64,000 nt of DNA, from the NCBI GenBank assembly GCA_009760885.1, contig CM019701.1:35354697-35418696 (forward strand). Reading direction: 5' to 3'. Below the pieces are notes generated by a model. The model was not told the DNA's origin and ran no database searches. It saw only the letters and a program-made list of their open reading frames with translations. Position numbers and translations under genes: made by a program. The DNA comes from Achatina immaculata. Taxonomy: Eukaryota; Mollusca; Gastropoda; Stylommatophora; Achatinidae. Shown here one piece after another: positions 44,991-55,598 of this stretch (position 1 is its first letter; each line of letters begins with the position of its first letter).

Positions 44991-45558
44991 GAAGCCCCAT
45001 GTGCCCTGGGCACTTAAGGTTCAGAGAGAGAGATACCAAAAATACAAGACACAATAATACCGAGGACATAATAAAAGTAGAGAATGGACTAATTCCTGAA
45101 ATCTACGACATGAAAGAGACAACTGAATAGACGGATTGGAAGGAACAGACAGGTGTAGCATATTTGCTAATCTTAGGACGCAGTCTGCATATTCATTCAT
45201 TCATTTGCATGTCCCTTGCGAAACTTTGCCTCCCAAACAGCACTCCTGTAAGCTTATCGGTTGTGAGCAAGATGGCCTGCTGCTGCTGCATCTATTTGCA
45301 GATCATCAACGATGTCTTGCAGCCATCTTCGTTTTGGTCTTCTTCTTTTTCTTTTTCCCATTATGTATCCTTCCAATACGGTCTTCTCTAAATTATCATG
45401 ACATTTAATGTGTCCAAAATATTTAAGTTTTCTCTCTTTAATCCTCTTTACTAGCCAGCCTTCTTCAATATTAAGTTCTTGTGGTATAGATATATTTGTT
45501 CGTTTTTGTGTCCACGATATTTGGAGAACTCTTCTGTAGCATTTACATTCAAAGGCAT

Positions 45559-46254
45559 TTATGTGTTTCTCAACTGTTTTGTTAAGTGTCCAGGTCTCAC
45601 AGGCATATATGTTGCCATGGGAAAGATGCATGCCCTTAAAAATCTTATTTTTGTGGTTCTGTCTGCTCCTCTCCACAGATTCTTTATTTGTTTTACTTTC
45701 TGAAGAGTGATAGATGTCCTCCTTTTAATTTCCCTCATTGTATCTCCATTATTAGTTAGTAGTGATCCAAGATATTCAAAACTCTCCACTTCTTCCAGTT
45801 TTTCCTCATTGATACATATTTCAGCTGCCTTGTTTGTTTTGTCAGTTGTCATCAATTTAGTTTTCTTTGCATTAAGATAGAGGTTCTGCTCTTTGCTGTT
45901 CTTATGGACTGACATAATTAGTTTTTCCATTCCTTTTTGTGTTGTGGACAGTAATACTGTGTCATCAGCATATCTAATCTCTGGTATTTCATAACCTCCA
46001 ATTGTTATGGCATCGTAATATTCTTTGTCTACATCTTCTCTAACATTCCTCATTATATTTTCAGTACACAAGTAAGGTGACATTATGCAGCCCTGACGAA
46101 CCCCTTGTTTTATGTCAAACCAAGTTGCTGTTTCACCATTTATTCTTACTGCTGCTTGTTGGTCTAGATACAGCAGTGATTTTAATTGTATCAAATATGT
46201 TGGAAATCCCATTTTTTCCCCATTATTTCCCAAAGTTTCTGGTGTTGTACACAA
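45559..46254 (-). pseudogene. Family A RT, YADD segment (copy 2)
   Basis: About 231 codons with QGVRQGCIMSPYLCTENIMR (motif B), EIPEIRYADDTVLLSTTQKG (catalytic YADD), ESFEYLGSLLTNNGDT and RFLRACIFPMATYM. It is very close to the 39752-40684 copy. A frameshift near 45610 separates the C-terminal piece (45254-45676: NIYACETWTLNKTVEKHINA, WLVKRIKERKLKYFGHIK, KRKRRRPKRRWLQDIVDDL). Confidence 0.85.
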
Positions 46255-46299
46255 TCAAATGCCTTTGAGTAGTCTATAAAGGATAAATATAGATTCACA

Positions 46300-47247
46300 T
46301 TAAGCTCTCTGCATTTCTCTATTATTAATCTTAGATTGAATATATGATCTCTTGATTCTCTTCCTTGCCTTGAAACCAGCTTGGACCATATTGACTTCTT
46401 CTTCTATTTTCTTTCCAAGTCTACCCATTATGATTTTTAACAGAATTTTACTGGCATGACTAATCAGGGCAACAGTTCTGTAGTTTATGCATAATTTCAG
46501 TTTACCCTTTTTTGGCAGTGGTGTGAATACAGTTCTTTTAAATTCTTTTGGCCAAATACCTGAATGCCATATCTTTTTACATAGTGCATGATAGATTGTT
46601 GCACACTCCTTTCCTCCTACTTTAATAAATTCAGCTGTTATCTCATCACATCCTGGTGATTTACCATTTTTCAGATTCTTTATTGCCCATAAAACCTCTT
46701 CTATTGTCGGTTCGGGTTCTTTCTCCTCCAATAATAAATCACACTGTTGATTTCTACTTCCACAGTCGGTTGTTTCATACATTCCTCTACAATATTCCTT
46801 CCATCTTTCTAGAATTTCCTCTGTCTCTATCAAGGTATTCCCCATCTCATCACAAATTACATTTAGCTTAGGTGTGACATTTCTCGTCAATGTCTTCATT
46901 TCTTTAAACATTTCACTATCTCTTCCACATTTCTGATGTCCTTCTATTCTTTCACAACAATCTTGTATGTATTGTTTTTTGTATTTTCTTATGTTTCTTC
47001 GTACTTCTTTTATTAAAGTTTTATATTTCTCTTTGTTGTTATTTGTCACTTTCCACTGTGTCTTCATTTCTCTACGTTGTTTTATCAGTTCTAGTGTACC
47101 TGCTGTAATCCATCCACTCTTTTGTGTTTTCTTTACTGGAACCATGTCTTTAGCTGTTGTTATTAAGATATCTGTGGCCTGCATAGCCAATTCATCTGGT
47201 GTCGTCTCCTCCTGTACTGCCATCAGGATTTTGAAACAGTTCTTCAC
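46300..47247 (-). pseudogene. Family A linker and RT N-terminal part (copy 2)
   Basis: A 315-codon open frame: KNCFKILMAVQEETTPDELA, KKTQKSGWITAGTLELIKQR, the EMFKEMKTLTRNVTPKLNVI block, EEVLWAIKNLKNGKSPGCDE, TVFTPLPKKGKLKLCINYRT, ALISHASKILLKIIMGRLGK and VNMVQAGFKAR. A frameshift at the GFKAR/GRGSRD position disrupts the following block. The two positions that are stops in copy 1 are Cys and Glu here, which shows that those stops are private mutations of copy 1. Confidence 0.85.
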
Positions 47248-47281
47248 TTCTATACCGTATTGTTCTGGTATATTTGTAAGA

Positions 47282-47782
47282 TCAAAGTGGAGTGGTCTTG
47301 ATCCCGTAACTGTCTTTTTTTATCTTTATCTTCATGTCTGCTATTAATAACTCATGGTCCGTGTCACAATCAGCACATGGTAAAGTTTTTGCTGATGTTA
47401 TACTTGACCTCCACCTTCTTTGCACTAAAATGTAATCTATTTGATTCCTGGTTTTCCCATTCAGTGATGTCCATGTGTAAAGTCTTCTTGGATGTTGTTT
47501 AAAAAGTGTGTTAGCGATCTTTAGCTCATTTTCCATGCAAAACGCAATTACATTGTCACCTGCCTCATTTCTATGTCCTATGCTAAATTTCCCTACAACA
47601 TATCCTTCATCTTCTGCTCTTTCTGTACCAATTTTTGCATTAAAATCACCCATTATTAATACAATATCAGTTTTCCGTACCTGATCTATTGTCGTTTGCA
47701 GTGTGTTATGAACGTTTTCTACTTCTTCTTCTTCTGCAGCTGATGTAGGTGCATATATCTGGATGATTGTTACATTTCTAGG
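47282..47782 (-). pseudogene. Family A endonuclease, C-terminal half (copy 2)
   Basis: RNVTIIQIYAPTSAAEEEEV, DIVLIMGDFNAKIGTERAED, GNVIAFCMENELKIANTLFK-type, HPRRLYTWTSLNGKTRNQID and CDTDHELLIADMKIKIKK are readable. The frame continues upstream into Penelope sequence only by chance; that upstream part is not endonuclease. Confidence 0.85.
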
Positions 47783-49705
47783 TAACAGATAAAAGGGATG
47801 GCGACTGCAGTAAAACTGGTTAATATAAATACGGTAGATAGAGGTGTATGGTGCAGTTTTACAAAGTGAGGGAGGAAGTGAGCAAGGTGAGAAAAAAACG
47901 AATAAAAAGTATGAGAATGTATAAATGAAAAACATACAACATCCGATATTTCGGCGTGAGCCTTATTCGAGGATACATGCAAAAACAAAATACAAACATA
48001 TATAACTTATCTGAAGCGTCTTGCTCTCAGCAAAGCTTAATTGTGTGTGGAAGAAGGAGGAAAAAAAAAAAACGTTGCCTACAGACAAAAGATTCCCGAT
48101 ATAGCCAATCATAGCGAAGAAGCGGAGAGAGAGGAAGGCAATAGAAACATGATAGCCGCTAGAGGTGTCGGGTGGGGGGGTGGTGGTGGGGTGGGGGGGG
48201 GGGGGAAGGGGAGAGAAAAGAGGACGCGAGAGATAATGAATGAAGAACTTAAACACCTACAGGGAGGAAATGTAAAACTGGTGAATGGGACAAGACCAAT
48301 ATGTTGGCAGAGAAGGAAATAGGATGGTGGTAGGGAGGGGTAGCATAGAGAAAGAAATTAGAGTATAAAAAAGGCCAGTGGAAAAAGAAAGAAGTTACAG
48401 AAAGCTGAAGACATTGTTAATTCCAGCTGGGTGGAGACAGCCAGTCTGGAAAATAAGGCGCTGTTCTAAGACCCTCCGAGATCGTACATCTGCGGAACAA
48501 GAGCGGATCGCACTAACCGAAATGTCCTGTTTGCCCCTGTGGTTACCAAGGCAAAAATGTTTGGCCACAGGTGTCCAGGCCCTCTTAGAAATATCACTGA
48601 GATGCTGGCGAAATCGATCTCCTAACCCTTTTTGGGGAACCCCCATTGGTGGCTTACAGACGTGACAAAAACCTCAGGGACCTTTTAATTCGTAGTCATC
48701 TTAAGACAGATGACACTTTTTATGGTACCAGACGTTGTGGACGCCGTAGATGCAACACTTGTCCGTTTGTTGTCGAGGCCAGCCAGATCTCTTTCCCTAA
48801 ATCCACGTTGTCGGTACAGGAGGTCTTCACCTGCACTTCACGAAATGTCATTTATGTTATCATGTGCAAACGTTGCGGTTTGAAGTACATAGGGGAAACT
48901 GGCTTACGGTTAGGAGATCGATTTCGCCAGCATCTCAATGATATTTCTAAGAGGGCCTGGACACCTGTGGCCAAACATTTTTGCCTTGGTAACCACAGGG
49001 GCAAACAGGACATTTCGGTTAGTGCGATCCGCTCTTGTTCCGCAGATGTACGATCTCGGAGGGTCTTAGAACAGCGCCTTATTTTCCAGACTGGCTGTCT
49101 CCACCCAGCTGGAATTAACAATGTCTTCAGCTTTCTGTAACTTCTTTCTTTTCCACTGGCCTTTTTTATACTCTAATTTCTTTCTCTATGCTACCCCTCC
49201 CTACCACCATCCTATTTCCTTCTCTGCCAACATATTGGTCTTGTCCCATTCACCAGTTTTACATTTCCTCCCTGTAGGTGTTTAAGTTCTTCATTCATTA
49301 TCTCTCGCGTCCTCTTTTCTCTCCCCTTCCCCCCCCCCACCCCACCACCACCCCCCCCCCCACCGACACCTCTAGCGGCTATCATGTTTCTATTGCCTTC
49401 CTCTCTCTCCGCTTCTTCGCTATGATTGGCTATATCGGGAATCTTTTGTCTGTAGGCAACGTTTTTTTTTTTTCCTCCTTCTTCCACACACAATTAAGCT
49501 TTGCTGAGAGCAAGACGCTTCAGATAAGTTATATATGTTTGTATTTTGTTTTTGCATGTATCCTCGAATAAGGCTCACGCCGAAATATCGGATGTTGTAT
49601 GTTTTTCATTTATACATTCTCATACTTTATATTCGTTTTTTTCTCACCTTGCTCACTTCCTCCCTCACTTTGTAAAACTGCACCATACACCTCTATCTAC
49701 CGTAT
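47783..49705. mobile_element. Penelope-like fold-back element with 13-bp TSD
   Basis: This is a 1,923-bp insertion in family A copy 2, flanked by TTACATTTCTAGG at 47770-47782 and 49706-49718. It consists of a left arm (47830-48627, minus orientation), a 280-bp centre (48628-48907) and a right arm (48908-49705, plus orientation). Each arm is about 798 bp and the two look nearly identical. The left arm carries 47 bp more at its outer end (47783-47829) than the right. Only the 3' part of the element is present; the RT is absent. Confidence 0.9.
48646..49140 (+). pseudogene. Penelope-like C-terminal domain with GIY-YIG nuclease
   Basis: An intact 164-codon open end of a truncated polyprotein. 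After VAYRRDKNLRDLLIRSHLK comes a Cys cluster TRRCGRRRCNTCPF (C31, C36, C39). Then FTCTSRNVIYVIMCKRCGLK leads into the nuclease core LKYIGETGLRLGDRFRQHL (YIG 81-83, Arg92). It also has LEQRLIF (Glu142) and PAGINN (Asn158), the residues expected of the GIY-YIG active site. In Penelope-like elements this nuclease nicks DNA to prime the upstream RT. Here the RT is lost, so the frame is a 5'-truncated relic despite being open. The start given is only the first codon of the open stretch. Confidence 0.85.
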
Positions 49706-49718
49706 TTACATTTCTAGG

Positions 49719-50144
49719 AATCCCCTTAAGTCTGATTGTTAGGATTCTATCACTTACTGGATTGTAACCTAGTAATGCTTTTGATGTTGATTTCTCCAAA
49801 TAAAAAGCCACTCCATTCTTTCCTCCTACTTCTCCACCAGAGTATATAAAGATATTATCATTCTCGCTCTTAAAGTGTCCTGATCCTTTCCATCGATTTT
49901 CACAGATTCCCAAAATGTGTATCCCCGTTCTTTTCATCTCGTCACTTATTATCTGATATTTTCCCTCATACATACTTCTTACATTCCATGTTCCTACTCT
50001 TATTTTTCTTTTTAGTTTGATGCAGGGGTTTTCCTTGGTAACACCATCAGGATTTTGTCCGTCATCACAATTACTAGTACTGACCTCTGTCTCACACTCT
50101 TCCCCAGTGTTAAAATTAGATCTATCTGGCCTGGGCCTCACCAC
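49719..50144 (-). pseudogene. Family A endonuclease, N-terminal half (copy 2)
   Basis: GEECETEVSTSNCDDGQNPD, IKLKRKIRVGTWNVRSMYEG, IHILGICENRWKGSGHFKSE and KNGVAFYLEKSTSKALLGYN are readable, matching copy 1 closely. The domain is cut by the Penelope insertion at NVTIIQIYAP. Confidence 0.85.
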
Positions 50145-51081
50145 CAGATCTTTTTCCTGTTTGACTTTCCATGATTGCTGTTTGGGTTTCTTGGTATATT
50201 TCCAGAAGATAGTTTACCATTGTTTTCCTTCCGGGCAGTGATTGTACTAGTCATTGATCGTAGCCGGTGTCCCCACATTAAGATCATCTGCCTACCACCA
50301 TAGAATGGTGACCATAACCAACATTATCTGTCAGCTGCTCTCCCATTCCATCCACCACTTGCTCCCATGGCTTCACGTCACCCTGGTCGGGGGGCTATAC
50401 GGGTACTCCACCTTGCCCAAGAGTATCCCATAGACTGATGGAGGTAAGAAGGCGTCTTACTTCTCCTTTGATAGGGGATACCCCTACCCCGCTAACTTCA
50501 AATCTGCACATAGTTTTGAAAAAAAGGAAGTGGACTGACACATTCCGAAATCCAATCAGGGTCCAATCAGTAGGCAGTCAACCAGATTACCACTTAGAGT
50601 GATCTAGAGGTGTGTCAAATTGGATAATTGACTTATATAAGCCAGCCATGCAGTTCTGAGGTGGAGGACAGGGGCAACAGAAAGAAGTGGACCACAGATG
50701 GAGCAGATGAACAAGTAGAGCAAAAATATTCAGGACAATAGAGTTATTCTCGTCCCCGTGTGGTATCCGGCACCTGGGCACATATGGGACCACTGTACCC
50801 TACCACACATGACCGTAAAAGGCGATTATGGAGGGTTCAGCATAGGGCAAGCAACCCAGTAAACAAAATCCATCAGACTGCAGCAGAAACGGAAACAAGG
50901 GGAAAAGACCAAACTCAGGTGGAAGGAGAAACGCATGTCAGGAAACTAAGCCCATGAAGGTTGTGGATGAAAGCCAGCCACTGGAAGTCCCCAGCCCGAC
51001 TGCAGACCTCCTAGAACCTAAACACAAGATGCAAATAGGCAGCTGGAATGTAAGAACACTTAAATTGGGAAACTAGCACAA

Positions 51082-51313
51082 TCATCATCATGTGCCGTGC
51101 CGACTGGCGTTGGCTATTATGCTTCTCCAGAGTACACGATCCTTCATGCAGGCCATCAGCTCAGTTGGTGATCTCCTCTCACACCATCCCGTCAGACTGT
51201 CCAGTATCATTTCTCTTGGTCTTCCTCTTGATCTTCTTCCTTCTATTTTTCCTGTTGTTATAATATTTTCAATGCCCCCTCTTCTCATTGCATGTCCTAT
51301 GAAAGTACATTGT
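51082..51313 (-). mobile_element. Family B LINE 3' fragment with TSD
   Basis: A 232-bp, strongly 5'-truncated family B copy (TCATCATCATGTGCCGTGCC at the tail end) inserted into family C. The 9-bp TSD CTAGCACAA lies at 51073-51081 and 51314-51322. Confidence 0.9.
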
Positions 51314-51329
51314 CTAGCACAAACCATCA

Positions 51330-52060
51330 AGGAAATGCACAGATACAAATTAGACATACTAAGAATACAAGAAGCAAGATGGACAGGACAAGGCAGAAGG
51401 AAATTAACAACACAGCACACAGAAGATACAATAATATGGTCAGGTAAAGAAGATAATCGCGAAGGAGGAGTTACACTGATTATAACGAAAGAAGCATCAA
51501 GCGCATTGCTGAATTGGACTCCTATAAATGAGAGATTGTTATATGCGCGGCTCAACTCAAGATTTACGAAGCTGTCTTTTATAGTTTGTTATGCACCAAC
51601 AAAAGCGGCTGAAGAGGAATTAAAAGAAGATTTTTACAACAGCCTCCAAGCCACAGTAGAAACAATAAACTTGATAAGCTACTAATCTTGGGCGACTTCA
51701 ATTCAAAAGTAGATGACGGAACTGAAGATAGAAGAAGAATCACGGGGAGAAAAGGAATCGGAGAAATAGATGAAAACGGAGAAAGACTGCGCATTTTGCG
51801 AAGAAAACGTGATGACCATCGGAGAGACAATTTTCCAACATAAAAACATCCATAAAGTGACTTGGAAGTCCCCAGACAAAACAACAGAAAGCCAGATTGA
51901 TCACATACTGATAAACAACAAGTGGAAATTTTCACTACAATATGTGAGAGCAAGGAAAGGAGCTAAAGTTGGATGTGATCACAACTTTAGTTTTAATAAA
52001 ACTAAAATTAAGGAAAGCCAAAATCGGAGAACCAAGAAAGGCATGCTTTAATAGAAAACT
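51330..52060 (+). pseudogene. AP-endonuclease of family C copy 2
   Basis: Shifted frames give EARWTGQGRRKLTTQH, IITKEASSALLNWTPINERL, YAPTKAAEEELKEDFYNSL, LGDFNSKVDDGTEDRR-like, TTESQIDHILINNKWKFSLQ and VGCDHNF. The first conserved block (GSWNVRTL) lies before the family B insertion near 51040. The long frame starting at 51092 is an artefact that fuses the inserted family B 3' end to this domain. Confidence 0.8.
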
Positions 52061-53183
52061 GAAAGACCAGCAAACAAGAAATGAATTCTCGATAGTACTT
52101 AAGAACCGCTTCAGTGTCCTACAAGACAAAGCAGAAATGTCCATGCTAGAGTTTAATGAAACACTAAAGAAAACGAGCAAAAAACCAAACGAGTTGCTGG
52201 GATATCGGAAAAAAAGAATGGATAAGCAAGAACACATGGGAAAAGACAGAGCAAAGAAAGGAAATCAAGAAAAAATTACTGAACACCAAATCACAAAGGC
52301 TGAAAGAACAAGTAACTATGCACAAAAAGACAAAAAGCTGAAGGAATCATGACGCCAAGATGAACGTCAATACTACAACGTAGCAGAAGCAGCAGAGAAA
52401 GTACCATATGTAAATGATCTAAATACCATCTACAAAATCACAAAGCATGACAGGTAACTTCAACACAAGATCTGAGAGTGCAATAAGGACACATAAGGGA
52501 CAATTGATCGGAGGAAAAAGAGAAAGATAGAGGGAACACTTCAACACCGTACTAAACAGAACACAAGCAGCAACAAACAATAGACATATCTGAAGCAAAA
52601 ACTAAACTAAACATCAATGCAGGATCAATAACAACAAGTGAAGTAAAGGAATCAATAAAGAAGCTAAAATTAGACAGAGGACCGGGCGAAGATGAAGTGA
52701 CTGCTTGGATGTTGAAAGCAGAAAAGATAGAAACACCAAAACAACTATGCTGGATACCACATCAAATTTGGGATCCACAGAAAGCTCCAGAAGAGTGGAA
52801 AACTGGACTTAGAGTAAAACTAACAAAGAAGGGCCACCTCAGAGATTGCGAGAACTGGAGAGGCGTTACTCTCTTTCACTCACCAGTAAAGTATTTGACA
52901 TAATCGTCAACAGAATTGTACCGGCGCTTGAGGGAAAACTTCAGAAAGAGCAGGCAGGATTTAGGAAAGGAAGATCATGCATAGACCACATATTTGTACT
53001 CATACAAATATTAGAACATGCAGATGAGTTGCATACGCACTGTTTATAGATTTTGAGAAAGCCTTTGACATTGTCAACAGAGATGCACTGTGGAAAATTC
53101 TAAGACGGCATGGCTTCCCTCATAAAATAGCAACTATTATCAAAGCCCTATATGAGAGTTTTCAGTTCAATGTGATCTGTGGA
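52061..53183 (+). pseudogene. Family C copy 2 linker and RT N-terminal part
   Basis: Linker and RT blocks are spread over several frames: DQQTRNEFSIVLKNRFSVLQ, WMLKAEKIETPKQLCWI, EEWKTGLRVKLTKKGHLRDC, VPALEGKLQKEQAGFRKGRS and, near 53047-53100, IDFEKAFDIVNRDALW (motif A). It ends at the R2-like insertion point, within the sequence GTGATCTGTGGA that copy 1 shows uninterrupted at about 44072-44084. Confidence 0.8.
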
Positions 53184-53186
53184 TGT

Positions 53187-53453
53187 ATGCAGGAAACTCT
53201 CTACCGTAGAGAGCGGAACAACAACACAACTCCTTCAGATCATCAGAGGAAGTACCCCCCCTCAGACAAGTGTTTCGGCCCTTTAAACTCCTGACACTCT
53301 AAGGGGGGTGGGCCCCTCTGGGTCATGACTCCCAGAGGTCTTGTGAGTTGTTGCTTTTTTTTCGGTCCCGGGATCGAACCCATGATCTTCCAGTTGCCAC
53401 ACGTCTTTAGCGATTTAGCTATGGAGGACTGGTATTGGTTGTGGCGAATGAAA
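53187..53453 (-). repeat. R2-like 3' UTR with tRNA-like segment (full-length copy)
   Basis: From the stop codon downward it carries a tRNA-like stretch at 53430-53363, with TAGCTAAATCGCTAAAGA as an A-box-like block and GGTTCGATCCCGGG as a B-box. Then come an A8 run, a GC-rich palindromic block (GACCTCTGGGAGTCATGACC) and the conserved tail ending with the CTCTCTACGGTAGAGAG hairpin. A second copy is at 56974-57240. Confidence 0.75.
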
Positions 53454-55598
53454 TTACTTATGCTCCCAATGCTTGTTTCGCATACTCCACAGCCAGCATG
53501 AGGCCTTTTCTGCTGTTTCTGAAAGGCTTCTCAATGCCCTTGCTCTTGCTTGTCCCTTTATGCCCAGTTGCTTACATAGGTCATATGCTGATGTTGCTAT
53601 GAATCCTCTTGCTCCCACTTCTACAGCTATCACTTTTGCCCTGATTCCTGCCCCCTGCCTCAGTTGCTTGACCAGATCATTGTACTTCTCCAATTTGAAT
53701 AAATGCTGTTCCTCTATTCTAGTTTCGTATGGGACCGTAAGCTCGATCATTATTAATTCCTGTTTTTCTGTGGAGTACACTACAATGTCCGGTCGCATTC
53801 CTGTGTTCTTAATGGCAGTCGGGTATTCTCGTCTTTCTGGAAGGTCCGCTGTCACTTCCCAATCATTTGTACCATCTAGCAGTGATGGTAAGGGAATGTC
53901 CCTGATTTCAATATTTGATGTCGTACCAGCACCTATGAAATATTTAGGTGGGACCTCAACTCTTTTGCTGTTGTTTGCTTTATCGTTTGCCCTGTCTACA
54001 ATGGCTACTAGTTCCTGCAACACTCTGTTGTGCCGCCAGGTGTACCGTCCTTGCCCTAAAGACACTCTACATGCTGACAGCACATGTTCCAATGTTTGCC
54101 TTTCGTTGCAGAGAGGGCACTTTGTATCTTCTGATACACCCCATTTGTATAGGTTGGAGCCTGTAGGCAGAAGGTCATAAGTAGCTCTGATGATGAAGCT
54201 GAGCCTCAAGGGTGCCATTTTCCAGATGTCATTCCATGTTAGTGATCTCTGCAGGACTTCCTCCCATGTTGTCCATTGCCCTTGTTGTGATTGTTGGACT
54301 GCCTTCTGGACCCGCTTGTCATCCTCTGAATTCCTTACCTCGCTGATGATCATATCCCTTCTTTCCTTGCAGGAGGCCTTTGACCACCACTTGATTTCAC
54401 CATGACCAAATCCCCTTCTGTTGGTCTGGGTGTACCCTATTACTTCTTTCAGCTCCTGCGTTTCCCTGGCTGTGGTCACTTCCTCACCTACTTTCCATTT
54501 TCGTCCAGTTCTAAGTGTTGGGTGCACTTCTCGTACCACCGGATCTGTAGATTCTTGTAGCATCATTGCAAGTCTTGTTTTTCCTACCTTGTATTCTTCA
54601 ACCACAGATTTGAAAGGCAGCTGCAGTTTGCTCTTCTTGCAGTACAGCGCTACATCAGTTAATCCTGGTGGTACGCCCAACCACTTTCTTATGGCTTTAT
54701 TTATCTTTCTTTCGACTGCCTCTACTGTGCTGGTACTTACTTCGTAAATGAGTAGTGGCCACATCAGTTTTGGAATCAGCATGAACTGGAGGCACCATAT
54801 TTTGAATTTACCCAGTAGCCTGCTTTTGTCTATGATGCTCAGTCCATTCTGCGCCATTTCTATAACCTGCTTCACAGCGCTTGAGTCCTTCATGGATGCA
54901 TCATATACTCTGCCAAGGCTCTTCACTGGCTCTTCCCCTACAGTTGGGATTATTTGATTTGCCACTGTGTACGATCTTTCTATCACTTTCCCTTTCATGA
55001 GTGACAGACTTCTTGACTTCTTTGGCTTGAAGCTCATGCGGCACCATACGATAAGGTTGTCCAAACGCTCCAACATCTTTCGTGCCTGTGCTTCACTGGT
55101 TGTTATTACTGTTGTGTCATCCATGAATGCTTTTAGTGGTGGCATTTGACATCCATTTCTGAATCTTGGGCCTTCTGCTGCTCCTTCTGCTGCTCTTAGG
55201 ATTACTTGCATGGCTAGTACGAACAGTATGGGAGATATTGTACAGCCCATTGCAATTCCTACCTGGAGCTCGATCCATCTTGTAGTATATCCTGATGTTC
55301 CAAACCTCATGAGGAACCCTGTGAAGTACCTTTTCAGCATATTTGTGATTTCTTTTGGCACATGATACATGTTTAGTGCTAGCCATATCATCTGGTGCGG
55401 TACTGAGCCATACGCATTGGCTAGGTCAAGCCATATTACCTGTAGATCTTGCTTTCCAGATTTTGCCTGCTGAATGGCTTCCCAAATCATTGACGCATGC
55501 TCGAGACATCCTGGGAAACCTGGAATTCCTCCCTTCTGCACGGATGTATCAATGTAACCATTGTCTAGGAGGTATGTTGTTAGTCTTTTTGCCATCAC
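53454..55598 (-). pseudogene. R2-like polyprotein, C-terminal part (RT, Cys-His knuckle, REL endonuclease)
   Basis: 714 open codons. RT: VIWLDLANAYGSVPH (motif A Asp, about 54-68), GIAMGCTISPILF (motif B, 114-126), KAFMDDTTVITT (motif C as MDD, 156-167). The thumb region runs to about residue 480. A C-x2-C-x7-H-x4-C knuckle (C494, C497, H505, C510) is followed by a PD-(D/E)xK restriction-like endonuclease with RPDIVVYS (602-609) and MIELTVPYE (617-625). The C-terminus is LRSLSETAEKASCWLWSMRN. This is the standard R2/NeSL domain order. It has no internal stop, so the copy is nearly intact. The real start is upstream, past the frameshift. Confidence 0.9.

Larger units (their letters stand above)
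41915..45030 (+). mobile_element. RTE-like LINE family C, copy 1
   Basis: This near-full-length plus-strand element is about 3.1 kb. It runs from a degenerate 5' UTR (AAACTATCAGACTGCTACAG) through endonuclease and RT to a 3' end CCCTGGGCACTTAAGGTTCAG followed by an (AG) tail. The coding region is spread over at least six frames, so it is dead. It provides the reference for reading the heavily interrupted copy at 50.7-59.6 kb. Confidence 0.8.
45191..50496 (-). mobile_element. Near-full-length family A LINE, copy 2, interrupted
   Basis: Minus-strand element with a TGAA tail at 45191 and a 5' end at about 50496, colinear with copy 1. Subtracting the 1,923-bp Penelope insertion plus one TSD copy leaves about 3.37 kb, the same size as copy 1. 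Parts: endonuclease 49.72-50.14 and 47.28-47.77 kb; linker-RT 46300-47247; RT YADD part 45559-46254; C-terminus 45254-45676. It is closer to open than copy 1 in the linker. A weak 6-bp TCTGCA is shared at the flanks. Confidence 0.85.

Noticed and set aside
47783..47935. Upstream extension of the family A endonuclease frame
   Set aside because: The extension lies in inserted Penelope-like sequence; the true endonuclease continues at 49719.
48041..48322. 93-codon glycine-rich frame, repeated at 49212-49493
   Set aside because: It is antisense to the non-coding Penelope-like 3' region, driven by a G homopolymer; it appears twice only because the arms are inverted copies.
51092..51685. 197-codon plus-strand frame
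   Set aside because: It is a chimera: the first part is the antisense 3' end of an inserted family B LINE, the second part is family C endonuclease.
53473..54180. 235-codon plus-strand frame with hydrophobic residues
   Set aside because: It is the exact antisense shadow of the R2-like endonuclease coding region.
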